From: Dendrocalamus latiflorus
Taxonomy: Eukaryota; Streptophyta; Magnoliopsida; Poales; Poaceae
Direction: 5' to 3'
Length of the DNA stretch: 64,000 nt
NCBI GenBank assembly: GCA_017311315.1
Contig: CM029671.1
Coordinates: forward strand, 19,342,565 to 19,406,564
Numbering within the stretch: position 1 is the stretch's first letter; each line of letters begins with the position of its first letter. The position numbers and the translations under genes were made by a program. Positions 11,384 through 21,719 of the stretch are shown piece by piece. Under the pieces are notes generated by a model. The model was not told the origin of the DNA and searched no databases. It saw only the letters and a program-made list of their open reading frames with translations.

Positions 11384-12247
11384 TCAAAACATCTTCCTCT
11401 TCTTGTTTTGTGGCTCGCCCTTCTGGTTAAATCCTCTAAATTCATTTGTTGTCTCAGCAGTGTTCTGCTTCTTCAGCCCTTTCCGACCACCATGCCCAAA
11501 CTTGGAATCTCTTGACCTCCTGTTCTTTCCTGGTTTACCTCGCTTAGCAAGACCACCAGACCTATCACCAGGAGCAACACCAGGCCTCTTCTTCTTTGAT
11601 TGCTTGAATCCCTCTTCACCTTCAAAATTCAAATCTGGCCCATCATCCCCTCCCTTGGAAAATCCCCCCTGTTGCCTCTGCTTCCTCCACTTCTTGACCG
11701 ACTCGATCTGCTCTTTCTTCTGCTTGGCCCTCTCCTTGGTCTTCTCTGCCTGCACCTCCTTTGCTCTCTTCTTCGCCTCTCTCGCCTTCTTCCTCTCCTC
11801 CGCCTCCTCGATCTTCTTCTTCTCTGACAAGAGCTTCCCTTTGATCTTGTGCATGTGAGCATCAGTCTTGACCATCTCAGCATAGTAATCTGTAGGCCTG
11901 AGGAACCGAACCTTCATAGACTGCAATTTCTCAAAGGCCTGCCTCGTGCCATCCAAAGCCTGGGTGTAGAATGCAAACTCACGGGCAAGATCATCATTCA
12001 CGTCAACTTTTTCCCCCGGATCATGTTCAATGGTCAGCTTGTGCATCCAGTCCACATTCTCCGGCCAGCCTATGTCCTCGAGTTTCTCGAGGATACCCTC
12101 CTTGTTGTATATGGCTTTCTTTGAAGGCTCAGCCTGAAATTCTTCCCCTGAATCATCTTCAGACTCAGGCTCTTCCCCATCAGTATCAACATCATCCAGC
12201 ATGGCTTCATCATGAACCAAGGGATCTTCACTTTCAAGTTCCACCAT
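11384..12247 (-). CDS. EBP2: rRNA-processing protein EBP2 homologue
   Basis: EBP2 is a nucleolar assembly factor needed for pre-rRNA processing and 60S subunit maturation. The 287-residue frame has the family layout. An acidic N-terminus (residues 1-45) is followed by the conserved WPENVDWMHKLTIEHD segment, then AFYTQALDGTRQAF and RPTDYYAEMVK. A long Lys/Glu-rich coiled coil covers about 140-190, and the tail is basic with NRRSRDSKFGHGGRKG and a terminal KKRKMF, a likely nucleolar signal. The length fits plant members. I start at 12247, not at the upstream in-frame ATG (12274), because a splice acceptor (TGCAG, ending 12253) lies between them and places the earlier ATG in an intron. The coding sequence is a single exon and looks intact. 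Confidence 0.93.
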   Translation of the reverse strand: MVELESEDPLVHDEAMLDDVDTDGEEPESEDDSGEEFQAEPSKKAIYNKEGILEKLEDIGWPENVDWMHKLTIEHDPGEKVDVNDDLAREFAFYTQALDGTRQAFEKLQSMKVRFLRPTDYYAEMVKTDAHMHKIKGKLLSEKKKIEEAEERKKAREAKKRAKEVQAEKTKERAKQKKEQIESVKKWRKQRQQGGFSKGGDDGPDLNFEGEEGFKQSKKKRPGVAPGDRSGGLAKRGKPGKNRRSRDSKFGHGGRKGLKKQNTAETTNEFRGFNQKGEPQNKKRKMF

Positions 12248-12252
12248 TTTCA

Positions 12253-12913
12253 CTGCACCAAAGAAAACAAACACAGTGTGTTAATCGACAGAACCAAATG
12301 ACACATATCCAGCAAATGCGAAGAGAGACAAGCAGATATACACAACAACCGGCTCATCACGAAAGGCACGATGCGATAACCAAATAATCATCAGAGTTCC
12401 ATAGCACGATACGCATAGAGGGGTTCGCAGCTATAACGTTCAACAGAATGGACATCGAATTTAGGAATCTAAACTTGAGGACAACCAGCCTGCTAGCGTC
12501 TATCCAGACCGAGTATCGCGTTGCTAAGATGATCTGAAACGATCGACGGACAACGATGCTAAGCCGAGCTGAGACGGAGCAGCTTCAATCCACAAAACGT
12601 GCGCATCGGCACCAATGACGAAGGCGTGACTTCGCATCTAGCAGCTATACGGTGAAATCAAGAAGCGCCAGTAGCAGCAAGCGCCCCTGGCCTAACGAGC
12701 CGCCCATGAATCATGACTAGAGCACGCGCACCACCAGATCGGAGACAGGAGAAAAGAAACATCTAGCGCACACAGCGCCGCCCTAGTCCAAGAATCGAAT
12801 CGAGCGCCTCGTCACCACAGGCGCGCCAAATCAACAAGAGCTCGAACAGAGGAACCCATCCGAGAGAGAGAGAGAGAGAGAGAGAGAGGAGGGGCAAGGC
12901 GGCGGAGGCGTAC
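12253..12913 (-). other. EBP2: EBP2 5'UTR intron
   Basis: Reading the minus strand, a donor CCTTG|GTACGC at 12914/12913 and an acceptor TTGGTGCAG ending at 12253 bracket a 661-base intron entirely within the 5'UTR. This is inferred from splice sites only; the 5' exon would run from about 13030 to 12914. Confidence 0.6.
12862..12889. repeat. (GA)n microsatellite
   Basis: About 14 uninterrupted GA dinucleotides, just inside the proposed EBP2 leader intron (CT on the gene strand). CT-rich tracts near transcription starts are common in plant housekeeping genes. Confidence 0.85.
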
Positions 12914-13030
12914 CAAGGATCGAAGGGGAAGCGGTAGACGGCGGCGAGGGTAGGGCTCGATCGGGGAGACGGCGTCTTGCGTTTGCGGCCACCGCGGGGT
13001 TTGGCGTGCGGTTCGGCGGTGGAGGTTTAA

Positions 13031-13093
13031 TTAGGGTTTTGCGCATTCGCTTGTTTGCTCCACGCCGCGGGGAATACTGGGCTGGGCTGGGCC
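13031..13093 (-). promoter_or_regulatory. EBP2: EBP2 promoter: telo-box plus site II motifs
   Basis: TTAGGGTTT at 13031-13039 is AAACCCTAA on the gene strand, a telo-box. Three overlapping TGGGCT/TGGGCT/TGGGCC elements at 13078-13093 are site II motifs. In plants this pair is a known signature of ribosomal-protein and ribosome-biogenesis promoters, bound by telo-box binding and TCP factors. It independently supports the EBP2 call and places the transcription start near 13030. Confidence 0.75.
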
Positions 13094-13160
13094 GGCCGGG
13101 CCGCGCTTTCCTCGGGTCCCTTGTGTTTTCCTTTTCTCACCGTCGATTTTCGACGTTTTA

Positions 13161-13257
13161 GGGCCTGTTTAGAACAGAGGAATTTCACAGGAATTTTACA
13201 GAAAACAGTTCAATTCCCGCAGGAATCGGGAAAAATTCCCGCATTTCAAACAGGGCC
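13161..13257. mobile_element. Tourist/Harbinger-like MITE
   Basis: Terminal inverted repeats GGGCCTGTTT and AAACAGGGCC (one mismatch) enclose 97 bases and are flanked by TTA at 13158-13160 and 13258-13260, the 3-base target duplication of PIF/Harbinger elements. The interior is itself partly palindromic (AATTCC/GGAATT). Confidence 0.6.
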
Positions 13258-13499
13258 TTAGGGCCTGAATAAGCCCAAGGGAGATAGGAAATAGATAGGA
13301 ATTCCAGAGCAACATTAGAATCTAAATTAATAATCCACCAGTTAAAATTATACTACATCCACCCAACAATTACCTGCTCCATAGTCATAACCTTAACTAC
13401 GTCCACACCACAAAATGCACCCATAATTATACCATCCTAAAAACGTCCGCACCAGATTAACTCTCCTCCATTCTCTCTCCTTACTCAACCATATCCGAC

Positions 13500-14450
13500 G
13501 GTCATCCTTCAATGGATCTGCAGTACCCCTCCCGCGTCCCTCACGCTCGCGGCTCGCATGCAGGTCGCCGCCACCTCCCGCTACGCAGAAACCGCGTTCT
13601 CCCCTCGCCTCCCCCGCATTCTCCCCTGTCCCTCCGCCTCCCCCGCGCCTCCTCCGCTCCCTCCGCCTCCCCCGCGCCTCCCCCTCCCTCCGCCTCCCCC
13701 GCGCCTCCTCCGCCGCCGCGCCGCCCTCGCCTCCTCCTCCCCATCCCGCGCCGCTGCTGCCTCCTCCTCCGCCATTCCCTCCGCTTCCCCCGTCCTCCAC
13801 CGCACCGCCGCTTCCCACCTCCCACTCCTCCGCTGCACTCTGCCCTCGCTCCTCCTCCCCCGCTCCGCCGTCGTCTCCTCCTCCCCCCACCCGTCCGCTC
13901 CGCCGCCCCTCCGCGCCCACGGCGAACGCCCCACCCTCACCTCTCTCGCGCCGCAACGCCCTGCGCCGAGGCGCCCTAGCGGTCCAGACTGGCTCGTGCG
14001 AGAATCACCCACAACGCGGGCCTCACACACCACCCAACCCACCACCGCACCCATCGCCGCCGCGCCCTCCCTGCGCTGAGCGCTAGCATATGCGCCGCCG
14101 CCGCCAGGCTCAAGGCGCTCAGATCTAGGGTCGAGCCCTCCTTGCCAGGGGCGGACCTGCCCTTCGGGCGAGCCCGGGCGGCCGCCCGAGCTCCCCTCGC
14201 CAGCCGGACACCCCCCTCCCCGGCGCCACCCCCGGTAGAAGCACACACCCACCCCCCAAGATCCCGGCCTCCCGGGCGGCAGAGGCGGAGGACGGCGCGG
14301 CGGCGGCGCCCAGGCGGAGGAGTCGGAGGACGGCGCGGCGCGGCGGCGCCCAGGCGGAGGAGTCGGAGGACGGGGCCCATCGGCACCACCTCACCACGTC
14401 GCCCTTCCCGGCCGGCCACCTCAAGCTCTCCCCTTCCTTCTATATAGCAA
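13500..14450. other. CCG-rich low-complexity block in the Helitron
   Basis: Strongly C-rich on the plus strand (runs of CCTCC, CCGCC, CCCCG). It opens long Pro/Ser/Ala or Gly/Arg frames on both strands by composition alone, none with a domain I recognise. It could be a captured GC-rich first exon and promoter. The phrase CAGGGGCGGACCTGCCC near 14146 resembles a hAT terminus but no partner end was found. Confidence 0.45.
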
Positions 14451-15298
14451 GCTAAGTGCCATTCTCCCTTTTATTTACCCTTCTACTGCTATTGTTTCTG
14501 CCAACAAATTATTAGCTAAGAAATGTGCCAGGGTCCAGAGGAATCATGTTATTCTTATGTTCATGGAAGTGTTGACGTGTAATGTGTGATGGTTCATTAG
14601 TGCCTAGATTCATAAGAATTTCTTGGTGGTGTGGTATGGCGGTAAGCAGTGCCCTGTTCTTTACAATTGCGTATTCATATTGTCTGTGATTAGTAAAAGT
14701 TATATATTCAATACTGACTGACCGAATATTGTCTGTCTGCGTGCCTGAGTTTCAGCGTGTGCACATCAAGTGTTTCATGAAATTAGCACGAAACCTTTTG
14801 GTGTATATTGAGTTATGGTTTCATGATTTTTGCACGCTATATGTTTGATTACTTGCCCATAAGAATTTGGGTGAACCTTTTGGGTTCTTGAACTCCACAG
14901 GGTCAGTTAGCTTGCCTAAATAGTTGTTCATTGGCTAGATGAATTAGAGGGAAACATTGATTATAGATGCAGATAAACCAGTATGAATCGCACCTATCCT
15001 TCGGTGATTTTGTTTTGTTAGCTTGCAACACATCTGTAAATCATTCAGCTTGGCACCTACGCCTTCACCTGGATTGTTCGCTTGTTGTACTCCTTCAAGA
15101 TGTCGGGTTTGATGCTACGGCGTTTGGTGTGCTGAGTGGTGACTGCTTCAAAGTATAGCTATGTGATTGGATGATTAAGATTCATCCATTTATGGAATGC
15201 TTAATTTTATCTTCCTGTGTTTTTCTGCTAAATCTGTTGTTCTCATGACACTTTCGAAGGTCGTATCTCATGGCTATTCCGCTCTTGTCTGAGTGGTG

Positions 15299-15522
15299 AC
15301 TGTCATTAGTCAGGCACTTTCTAAGGTCTCATGGCTATTCCGCTCTTGTCTCTTAGCTGCTGTTTTTGTCCAGCTGTGGATATTGGCCTTTTTTATTGAC
15401 TCAGGTTACCTTATACAGTACTCTAATTCCGAAGCTATGGTTTATGTGGGATGTGGGGAAAGAGGAAATGAGATGGCTGAAGTCCTTACAGACTTCCCGC
15501 ATCTGACAATAACATCGGCACC
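15299..15522 (+). pseudogene. Captured fragment of V-type ATPase subunit A
   Basis: Exon piece 15299-15325 encodes TVISQALSK. After an intron with donor AAG|GTCTCA and acceptor TATACAG|TACTCT, 15419-15522 encodes YSNSEAMVYVGCGERGNEM and then AEVLTDFPHLT. This is the region just after the Walker A motif of the catalytic A subunit of the vacuolar H+-ATPase (family text: SKYSNSDxVVYVGCGERGNEMAEVL). Only about 42 residues of a roughly 620-residue protein are present, and the frame then runs into unrelated sequence. The splice boundary is preserved, so genomic DNA was captured, not a processed transcript. Confidence 0.85.
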
Positions 15523-15590
15523 ACCTCACGAAGAGGCCTCACGGGTCACCGGTTCATGCGTTGCAAACTTTTGTTTGATTTGATTTGTAG

Positions 15591-15829
15591 GTGGAGTAAG
15601 GAGGAGCAATCAGCAGCACTCTCGACTGCCACTGATTCAATAGCGCAGGTGCCTCATCTTGTTCACTGTGTTCCTTGCATCTTTGATCCGATTTGTGGAC
15701 TCAATTTGGTTTCTTCTGCTGTTGTAGGAGTTGGCCGAGTGGAATGCCAAATACAGGGACAAGTTTGGGTTTGTTTTCATGATATGTGCGTCTGGGAGGA
15801 TTGCCCCTGAAGTCTTAGCTGAGCTTAAG
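15591..15829 (+). pseudogene. Captured fragment of OHCU decarboxylase (TTL-type)
   Basis: Two exons with canonical borders. 15591-15648 encodes WSKEEQSAALSTATDSIAQ, with donor CAG|GTGCCT. 15728-15829 encodes ELAEWNAKYRDKFGFVFMI followed by CASGRIAPEVLAELK, with acceptor TTGTAG|GAG and donor AAG|GTCCAC. This matches the OHCU decarboxylase domain, the N-terminal half of the plant bifunctional urate-degradation protein TTL that acts on 2-oxo-4-hydroxy-4-carboxy-5-ureidoimidazoline on the way to allantoin. The transthyretin-like half is absent. It lies 70 bases after the V-ATPase fragment in the same orientation, so a chimeric transcript is possible but would not yield a complete enzyme. Confidence 0.8.
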
Positions 15830-15952
15830 GTCCACCTTATAAACTCCAATTTTTGTTTCCTGTACTTGACATTTGTGCCTATTTAGCTCATCTCAACAAT
15901 TCGTGTGGCAGTTACCCAATTATGTTAAAAAGTTTGCTATAGTCTTTCTGTT

Positions 15953-17022
15953 GAGACATTGGCTTCCTTATTCCCAACCATTCGTCATTTTGCATTTGAA
16001 GAATCTGCAATTAGGCCAAGGTATGTCTGCCTCTAGAGTAAAGGAAAATGTCTTTCTTAGCATGATACATTGTTTTTGGTGAAATATTAATTTGACATTG
16101 GAAACTGCAGCATAATATCAAGATATGGGATTCATGGTTTTCCAACACTATTTCTCTTGAATTCAACAATGCGAGTGAGGTATCATGGACCATGAACTGT
16201 GAAGAAACTAGCTGCTTTCTACAGTGATGTTTCAGGTGTGTTAATTGTTCCATGTGGACTCTTGTTTTCTTAATTTATTTTGGGGATAGTTTTGCTTGCA
16301 TGCTTATCAGAGTTCATTCTTGTTTTTTAATTTATTTTGGGAATAGTTTTGCTTGCATGCTTATCAGAGTTCATTCTTGTACACTGAGCAACTGAGTTAT
16401 GAGCTTGTATTTTTCCAGCTTGCTTTTGGTATGAGGTATCTTTGTCCCAAACAAAATGTCCCTGACTCCCTGCGTTTGGAATTTAGAATTACTTATGCTT
16501 AAAATATCTTTGGTGTTTGTATCTGTATTTCTAAGTGTGTTGCTAATGGTGAATTTATGTGATATAGGCATCAATGCTTCAGTGAAGTGAACTACTGGGG
16601 AGGCCATGGTACATTCATTAGATGAAATTGAGCTTCAAAAGGATGCTGAACAGGAAAACTGTCCATTCTGGTGGGCGCGTTCGCCGGAGAAAATTCTTCA
16701 GCAGGATACTTATCTAGCATTGGCAACTTCATTTGTACTCTTGAGGTTGCTGTGTCTTCTTTTTCCAAAGATAGGTTCCTTTGCGAAATGGGCGTGCAGG
16801 AGGCATGCTCTTTTTGCAAACTTGATGGGTGTGCACGAATATTTCTTCACCCACCTTGAGCAAGCAAGACAGAAATTCAATAGGTTATACCCTTCAAAGC
16901 GAGGTAATTTACAGGAGGGGGCAAGGAATGCCACTGCTTGGGCTTCCAAATCATTAGCTTCTGTATCAATTGGAGAGCCAAGCACTATTGGAAGGACGAA
17001 CTCTACGAATGAGCTAAGATGA
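15953..17022 (+). pseudogene. Captured fragment of 5'-adenylylsulfate reductase-like gene
   Basis: Three exon pieces resemble the C-terminal half of plant APR-like (APRL) proteins, thioredoxin-fold proteins with a C-terminal membrane segment. 15953-16020 gives LASLFPTIRHFAFEESAIRP (donor |GTATGT). 16111-16235 gives IISRYGIHGFPTLFLLNSTM and RVRYHGP. 16568-17022 gives NCPFWWARSPEKILQQDTYL, ALATSFVLLRLLCLLFP (a membrane segment), and NATAWASKSLASVSIGE to a TGA. Splice sites are retained. In-frame stops after RVRYHGP and after GINASVK show it is not functional. The N-terminal signal peptide and CxxC-bearing portion are missing. Confidence 0.75.
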
Positions 17023-17542
17023 AGTGTTAACTTTTTTGTCCGCAGGGATATTTGTACAGTCATCATGGTATGAACACCAAGAATCTGTTGTAATCGGCTT
17101 TATTAGCTATTGTAACATCCTCCTTAGAATAAGCACTTTTACTATTTTTTTCTTCTTATTTTTATTGTCATTATGTTTTACAAGTTTTCTTTATTGGCAA
17201 TGTCACATGTTTCCATATATAAAATGATACAGTCAAGTATGTGCTGTAAGCTGCATTATATTATGCATCACAATCCCTTCTGAAAGAAATTATAAAGATT
17301 TTTTTTATTTTCTTAAGATTTTCGACCATTTTGCTAATGGCTTGAAATTACGCTAACTATTTGGTCCTTGGTATGCTGTTCTCCAGAGACAACATTGGCA
17401 TTACTTCGGCATCCAGATTGCTGTATCTCAGCTTGGAACCGGTCGTATGACATTGGCATTAATGAATCTGATTGTTCGTTTTATTTTTTACAAATTTTAT
17501 CTTGTTTTGTATTTTACCGTAGCGTTAGCACGGGCACACTAC

Positions 17543-17890
17543 TCTCTACCCCTACCCCTATAAACCACCAGTTAAAATTATCCTACATCCACCCAACAAT
17601 TACCTGCTCCACAGTCATGACTTTAACTACGTTTACACCACAATATGCACCCATAATTACACCATCCTAAAAACGTCCACATGGTGCGGGGCGCGCACGC
17701 AGTGGACGCGGCGCGGCGGCGCGGTGCGGCGGGGAGGAACCCAATTATCCAAACAAAACATATATGACCATTCAAAAATTGGCTTTGAAAGCAGGGAACA
17801 AAACATGTATGTCCATTCAAAAATTCGTTTGGTTGATTTCGTGTGCATCCCTAAAATGCCGCCGTGGCGTTAGCACGGACACTATACTAG
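17543..17890 (+). mobile_element. Short non-autonomous Helitron
   Basis: Begins TCTCTACCCC and ends CTAG followed by T, with the hairpin GCCGTGGCGTTAGCACGG about 11 bases before the end: the Helitron terminal pattern. Its first 120 bases closely match the start of the larger element at 13321, and its last 55 bases match the inverted end at 62463. It lies directly against the hairpin end of the larger element. The 348 bases have no coding capacity. Confidence 0.7.
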
Positions 17891-18119
17891 TGTGCTAAAA
17901 CACAGCAGCCAGCCGGGATTTTTTTGATAAATTAGTGGAGCCTTTGAGCAGAAGGAAGCAGATCTAACAACAACATATCACCTCCCAACCATCCTTCCAT
18001 CCAATCATCAGAGCAACCGATTCACCGTGCAAGCAGCCGGCTCGGATGAAGCACCGTCCACGCGACACACGTAGCAGTGGCCAAGGCGCAGGAGTGGCTC
18101 AGGCGCACTTCCTTTCGGG

Positions 18120-18335
18120 GCATTATTTTTCGGTTTATGATTTATATTTTTTTAAAATAAATAAATAAATAAAATAGTTTCTTCATTATCTTTTTTAAAC
18201 AGTCTATCATAACAGTCTTTTAAAACAACTTATGAATTTATCATCATTCGGTCACAAACACTTATGTTAAAACCAAAAACCATCCATCGTAATTATAACC
18301 CATTAGCCATATCCCAAAGGATGGATTAGCCATAA
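18120..18335. repeat. AT-rich foldback repeat family, copy 1
   Basis: TTCGGTTTATGATTTATA...AACAACTTATGAATTTATCA...GTAATTATAACCCATTAGCC aligns with drift to 60543-60760 and 61830-62045. All three share TTATGATTTATA near one end and a GTCATAA/GTAATTATAA-like segment near the other, suggesting an old MITE family. No target duplication could be fixed. Confidence 0.4.
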
Positions 18336-18394
18336 GCCATCGGCGAGGTGTGGATTTTGGTTTGGGACACAGCGTACAATGGGTGGGTTAGAAG

Positions 18395-18826
18395 TAGGGG
18401 TGCAAACGGGTCAGGTTAATCCCGATCGATTAGGCACCAAATCCGATTGATACCGAATCCGATTGATACCGAATCCGATTGGTACCGAATCCGGAAAAAA
18501 ATATGGGTTAGGATATGGTAACAGCAATATCCGTCCGAATCCGATACGTCTTCAAGTTTGATTTCAGGTTAGTGCTACTATTTGACGTTTCATTTTCTTT
18601 TGCAATGGCAAAATAAAATCTTCCACATCAGCTATTAAGTAGTAACATCAAGTTCTTGACAGTACGTCCTCCTACTCCATTTGCTGTACTGCATGCATTC
18701 CTTACAAACGGGTTAATCCCGACCGATCCGGCACCGAATTTGATTGGTACCGAATCCGAAGAAAAAATATGGGTTAGGATATGATAACAACAATATCTGT
18801 TCGAATCCGACCCGTTTGCACCCCTA
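18395..18826. mobile_element. hAT-type MITE, copy 1
   Basis: Perfect 18-base terminal inverted repeats (TAGGGGTGCAAACGGGTC and its complement) bounded by an identical 8-base duplication GTTAGAAG (18387-18394 and 18827-18834), diagnostic of hAT transposition. The 432-base interior has tandem CCGAATCCGATTG(G/A)TA units near both ends and no coding sequence. A relative is at 22938-23401. Confidence 0.9.
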
Positions 18827-18834
18827 GTTAGAAG

Positions 18835-19957
18835 GTACAAAGAAGAAAGGGGATTGCTACTGTGTAGGCACACGAGCCATTTACTCCTCCATCATCGGCT
18901 GGGCTCTTTTGGGTTTGCTACCTATAGTTGCTGGTTTTTTCTGTAATAACTAGTTTTTAACGGTGCATTTTTTCAAGGCATGGTCTACAAGTAGATTGTA
19001 GTATGTATTGTACCGACTTCGGCTATACCGACCAAAATTGCATACGACTATCTCTCTTCGCACTCTCTCACAAACAACCAAAACTTAAAAGACATAAACC
19101 ATAAATCACAATTCAAATCCTCCTGAGTGGCCGCCTCAGCCAGTGGAAAATGCCACCAAGCATAACAAGACTCGTTCCTTTCAACGGCACACACAAAAAA
19201 AAAATATGGATTCTAGGGTGCCATACGCACGAAAGAGCAAAAAGCCTCAGTGGCACACACAAAAAATTCTCAAAAATCAATATATGTGCGAGACAGGAGG
19301 GGTCGCATTGGAACTTTTAAAGGGACATTCCTGATAAACTCCCACCTCTTTTTTCTTTTCGTCTGAAAGCATAGAAAAGAGCAAACTTTCCGGAGTGTAT
19401 TTGATTGGTGCAATCTTTTGACTCTCATAATCTAAAATTGTAAAATAAACAATGAAAGTACCCCGTAATCAAAGACACATTTTTCTACGGGAAGCATATT
19501 GCTGGAATTGACGACAATGTAATCTGATTACTAGTTGCTTTACTAAATATTGGATGATGTACCCGGCAACCTTCAAAAAAATTCACCTTCAAAAAATAAT
19601 CCATCAACCGGACACACCCTAAGGGCCTGCTTGGAAGCACTAAAACTTTTCCACCTGTAAAGCACTTGTGTTTTTCTGGCCACAAAGAAAACCGTTTGAA
19701 TACCACTGAAATTATTTCTGGTTGTAAACTCCTTCGATATTCCGTTTGGATGTGAAGGTAAATGAAACAACGTTGTACTTATGTGTTCACATATCCTAAA
19801 TATTAGAGATCAATTTGCATCAGATCGCGTAGGCTCCTAATCAATTTTTACAGCATATGCATGTAACAAAAGTGTGAGATCATGTGAAGGTCACTCCATG
19901 GCTGTGATGAGTAATTAACCTTTGGATTAGATTTTGAGTAGAAGTTGAGTTTGGTTT
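18835..19957. other. Intergenic spacer, nothing firmly recognised
   Basis: AT-rich sequence without a convincing gene. About 18930-19085 resembles 10900-11090. The phrase GGGCCTGCTTGGAAGCAC near 19623 looks like a MITE terminus but has no clear partner. Confidence 0.4.
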
Positions 19958-19959
19958 TT

Positions 19960-20480
19960 GAGGTTTGGCTCTCTGTCTGCGAGGCTTTACGACCTTGTGC
20001 TCTACGACCTCTGTTGTATGCTCTACGACTTCTGCTCGTTCAACTTGGCGGTCGACAGAGGGTTTTACGATTTTGTAGTCAACAAGTGCTCCTACGACTT
20101 GGTAGTCGTAGCCTGCAGTCGATGGTCGTAACTCTGCTTGGTTTGTAATCAATAGTCGTAAGTTGTAGCGACCATCTGCTGTGAGTGGTAGTCATTGTGC
20201 GCAATGGTTGTAGTGCTCTGCCTGTGTAAGTGATAGTCATAGACTGGCGATCGATGGTCATAGCCGAGGTGCTCGATAGTCGTAGCTTTTGCTCTGTGGA
20301 AGTCGCAAGTCGTAGCGACCTGGTTGGGTAAGTCGTAGCCGAGGTGAGTGATAGTTGTAGTGCTCTGGTCGATAGTCGTAGGTTGTGTCTCGATGGTTGT
20401 AGCAAGCTGTTTGATGGTTGTAGCGGTCTTGTGTGTGGTTGTAGACTGCTGGAAGGTTCTTGTGGGCTCGAGTACTTCTC
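19960..20480. repeat. Degenerate GTCGTAG-motif array
   Basis: Repeated short units such as GATAGTCGTAG, GATGGTTGTAG and CTACGAC at about 15-30 base spacing. Read on the other strand the unit is CTACGACTATC, the same family as the CGACCAC arrays at 1440-2075 and 21720-22170, here mainly inverted. Confidence 0.55.
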
Positions 20481-20929
20481 TGTCTTGTGCAACAGAGTGG
20501 TCATAGGTTGTTTAGACCAATTGGTTGGTTGTGGTTCTTCACTGGAATACTTTTTGAGTGTGCTAATGTATGATCTAGTGTATTGTGCGGTGCTATGTGA
20601 TGGTTTGCTTATTTGTGTTGGTTGCAGGACTTCAGAGCTAGGTCATGGTGAGACGTAGGAGGACTAGGACTAGGCACAGGGAGGTGTTGAGGCCTAGAAT
20701 GGTTAGGGAGACGCTGAAGATGATCGAGGGTGGTGAGGTGGATGCAAGCTGGAATGACGAGAAACCAGAGCAGGAGCTACCGAGGTGGACATGATGGGCA
20801 ACGAGGAGGTGGACCGGGACTAGGCTCAGGGAGAAGTCGACGTCCAGACGGTCAGGATGCCGGGTGTCATCATGCGCAAGGATTGGACGGCAAAAAAAAA
20901 CAGGAAACTTCCAGGAAGGTGGTAGAGTG

Positions 20930-21465
20930 GCATTTTGGTAAAATGCTCAAGACCTGAAAAGGAGGCTGTTTTGTTAAAGCGTTCTTGTCCTATTGTCTTA
21001 ACGGGTGTGTGTAGAACCCAGTGTTAGTTGGGGTTAACGGGTCATCCCCTGTTCAGACTAACGGTTAGATCCAATTAGGTCTAGGGTCCGTTTGTGAGTC
21101 TATAAAAGGGAGAGGGGACGCAAGAGTTAGGGTTGAGCTGGTGCCCAAGCCCTGGCGGCTGGCGCCTCTCCCTCCCATGGGAGTTAGATCTGAGAGTGGG
21201 TGTGGCTCTAGGGTTAGAGCTTGGTCCTCCTGAGAGGAGTGGCTGTTTGAGTGGGTGTTGGCTCTAAGGTTAGAGCCTGGTCCTCCCGAGGGGAGTGTCT
21301 GTGAAAGCATTCAACTGAGCAATACATCAATCTTCATCTATATGTTTTGTGTATTGCTCGGCTTGATTTGGTTTCTGTTCTGTTCTTCCTTTTCTTGGGA
21401 TCTTCATTCTGTTCTTCTCCTTTCTTGTTCTTGGTGTTGTTTTGAATCGCAGTGACATGTGGGAT
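20930..21465 (+). other. Possible LTR-like segment with TATA box
   Basis: GAGTCTATAAAAGGGAGAG near 21097 is a strong TATA context. It is followed by two imperfect copies of GGCTCTAGGGTTAGAGC(TC)TGGTCCTCC at about 21208 and 21260, then T/C-rich sequence. U3-R-U5 of an unclassified retroelement is inferred; I found no LTR partner, primer site or coding region. Confidence 0.3.
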
Positions 21466-21719
21466 TATACTCCAAGCCATCTTGGCTACCCTTGAACCAC
21501 GAGCAATTCTGGTTGTCTTCTTATTCTCACAAATTCGGTTTTGGGCGTTCTCTGCGAAATCTTGTGAAGCTCTCAGCCTGGTTAATAAGTTTTCAATTAA
21601 AGATCAGAGCAACCTCCAGAGACCCTAACCATGTTGTGTGCAAAGTTTCTTGCCCAGTTGAACTCTTATTCAAAAGTTATTTGGATTCTGGATCTAGCGG
21701 TCATACGCTTACTGGCTTC

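Larger units (their letters stand above)
13321..17540 (+). mobile_element. Helitron-like element with captured gene fragments
   Basis: The left end starts TC after an A (TCTAAATTAATAATCCACC). Its first 135 bases are about 90% the same as the 5' end of the short Helitron at 17543. The right end (17516-17540) has the hairpin CCGTAGCGTTAGCACGGGCA, shared with the 3' ends at 17864-17890 and 62463-62480. Between the ends lie fragments of three different plant genes, all plus strand and with introns retained, the classic outcome of Helitron gene capture. No Rep/helicase coding was seen inside, so the element is non-autonomous. The exact 3' terminus is obscured by the second Helitron, so the right boundary is approximate. 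Confidence 0.65.

Noticed and set aside
12248..12274. Upstream in-frame ATG of EBP2 (MFVFFGAVK)
   Set aside because: A TGCAG splice acceptor lies between this ATG and the conserved start, and the residues are not family-like; it is probably intronic.
13393..14447. Many overlapping long frames on both strands
   Set aside because: Composition-driven frames in a CCG-rich block inside the Helitron; no domain and no consistent frame.
20641..20957. Open frames between the motif arrays
   Set aside because: Arg-rich or Gly-rich, interrupted, with no domain; better explained as retroelement leader sequence.
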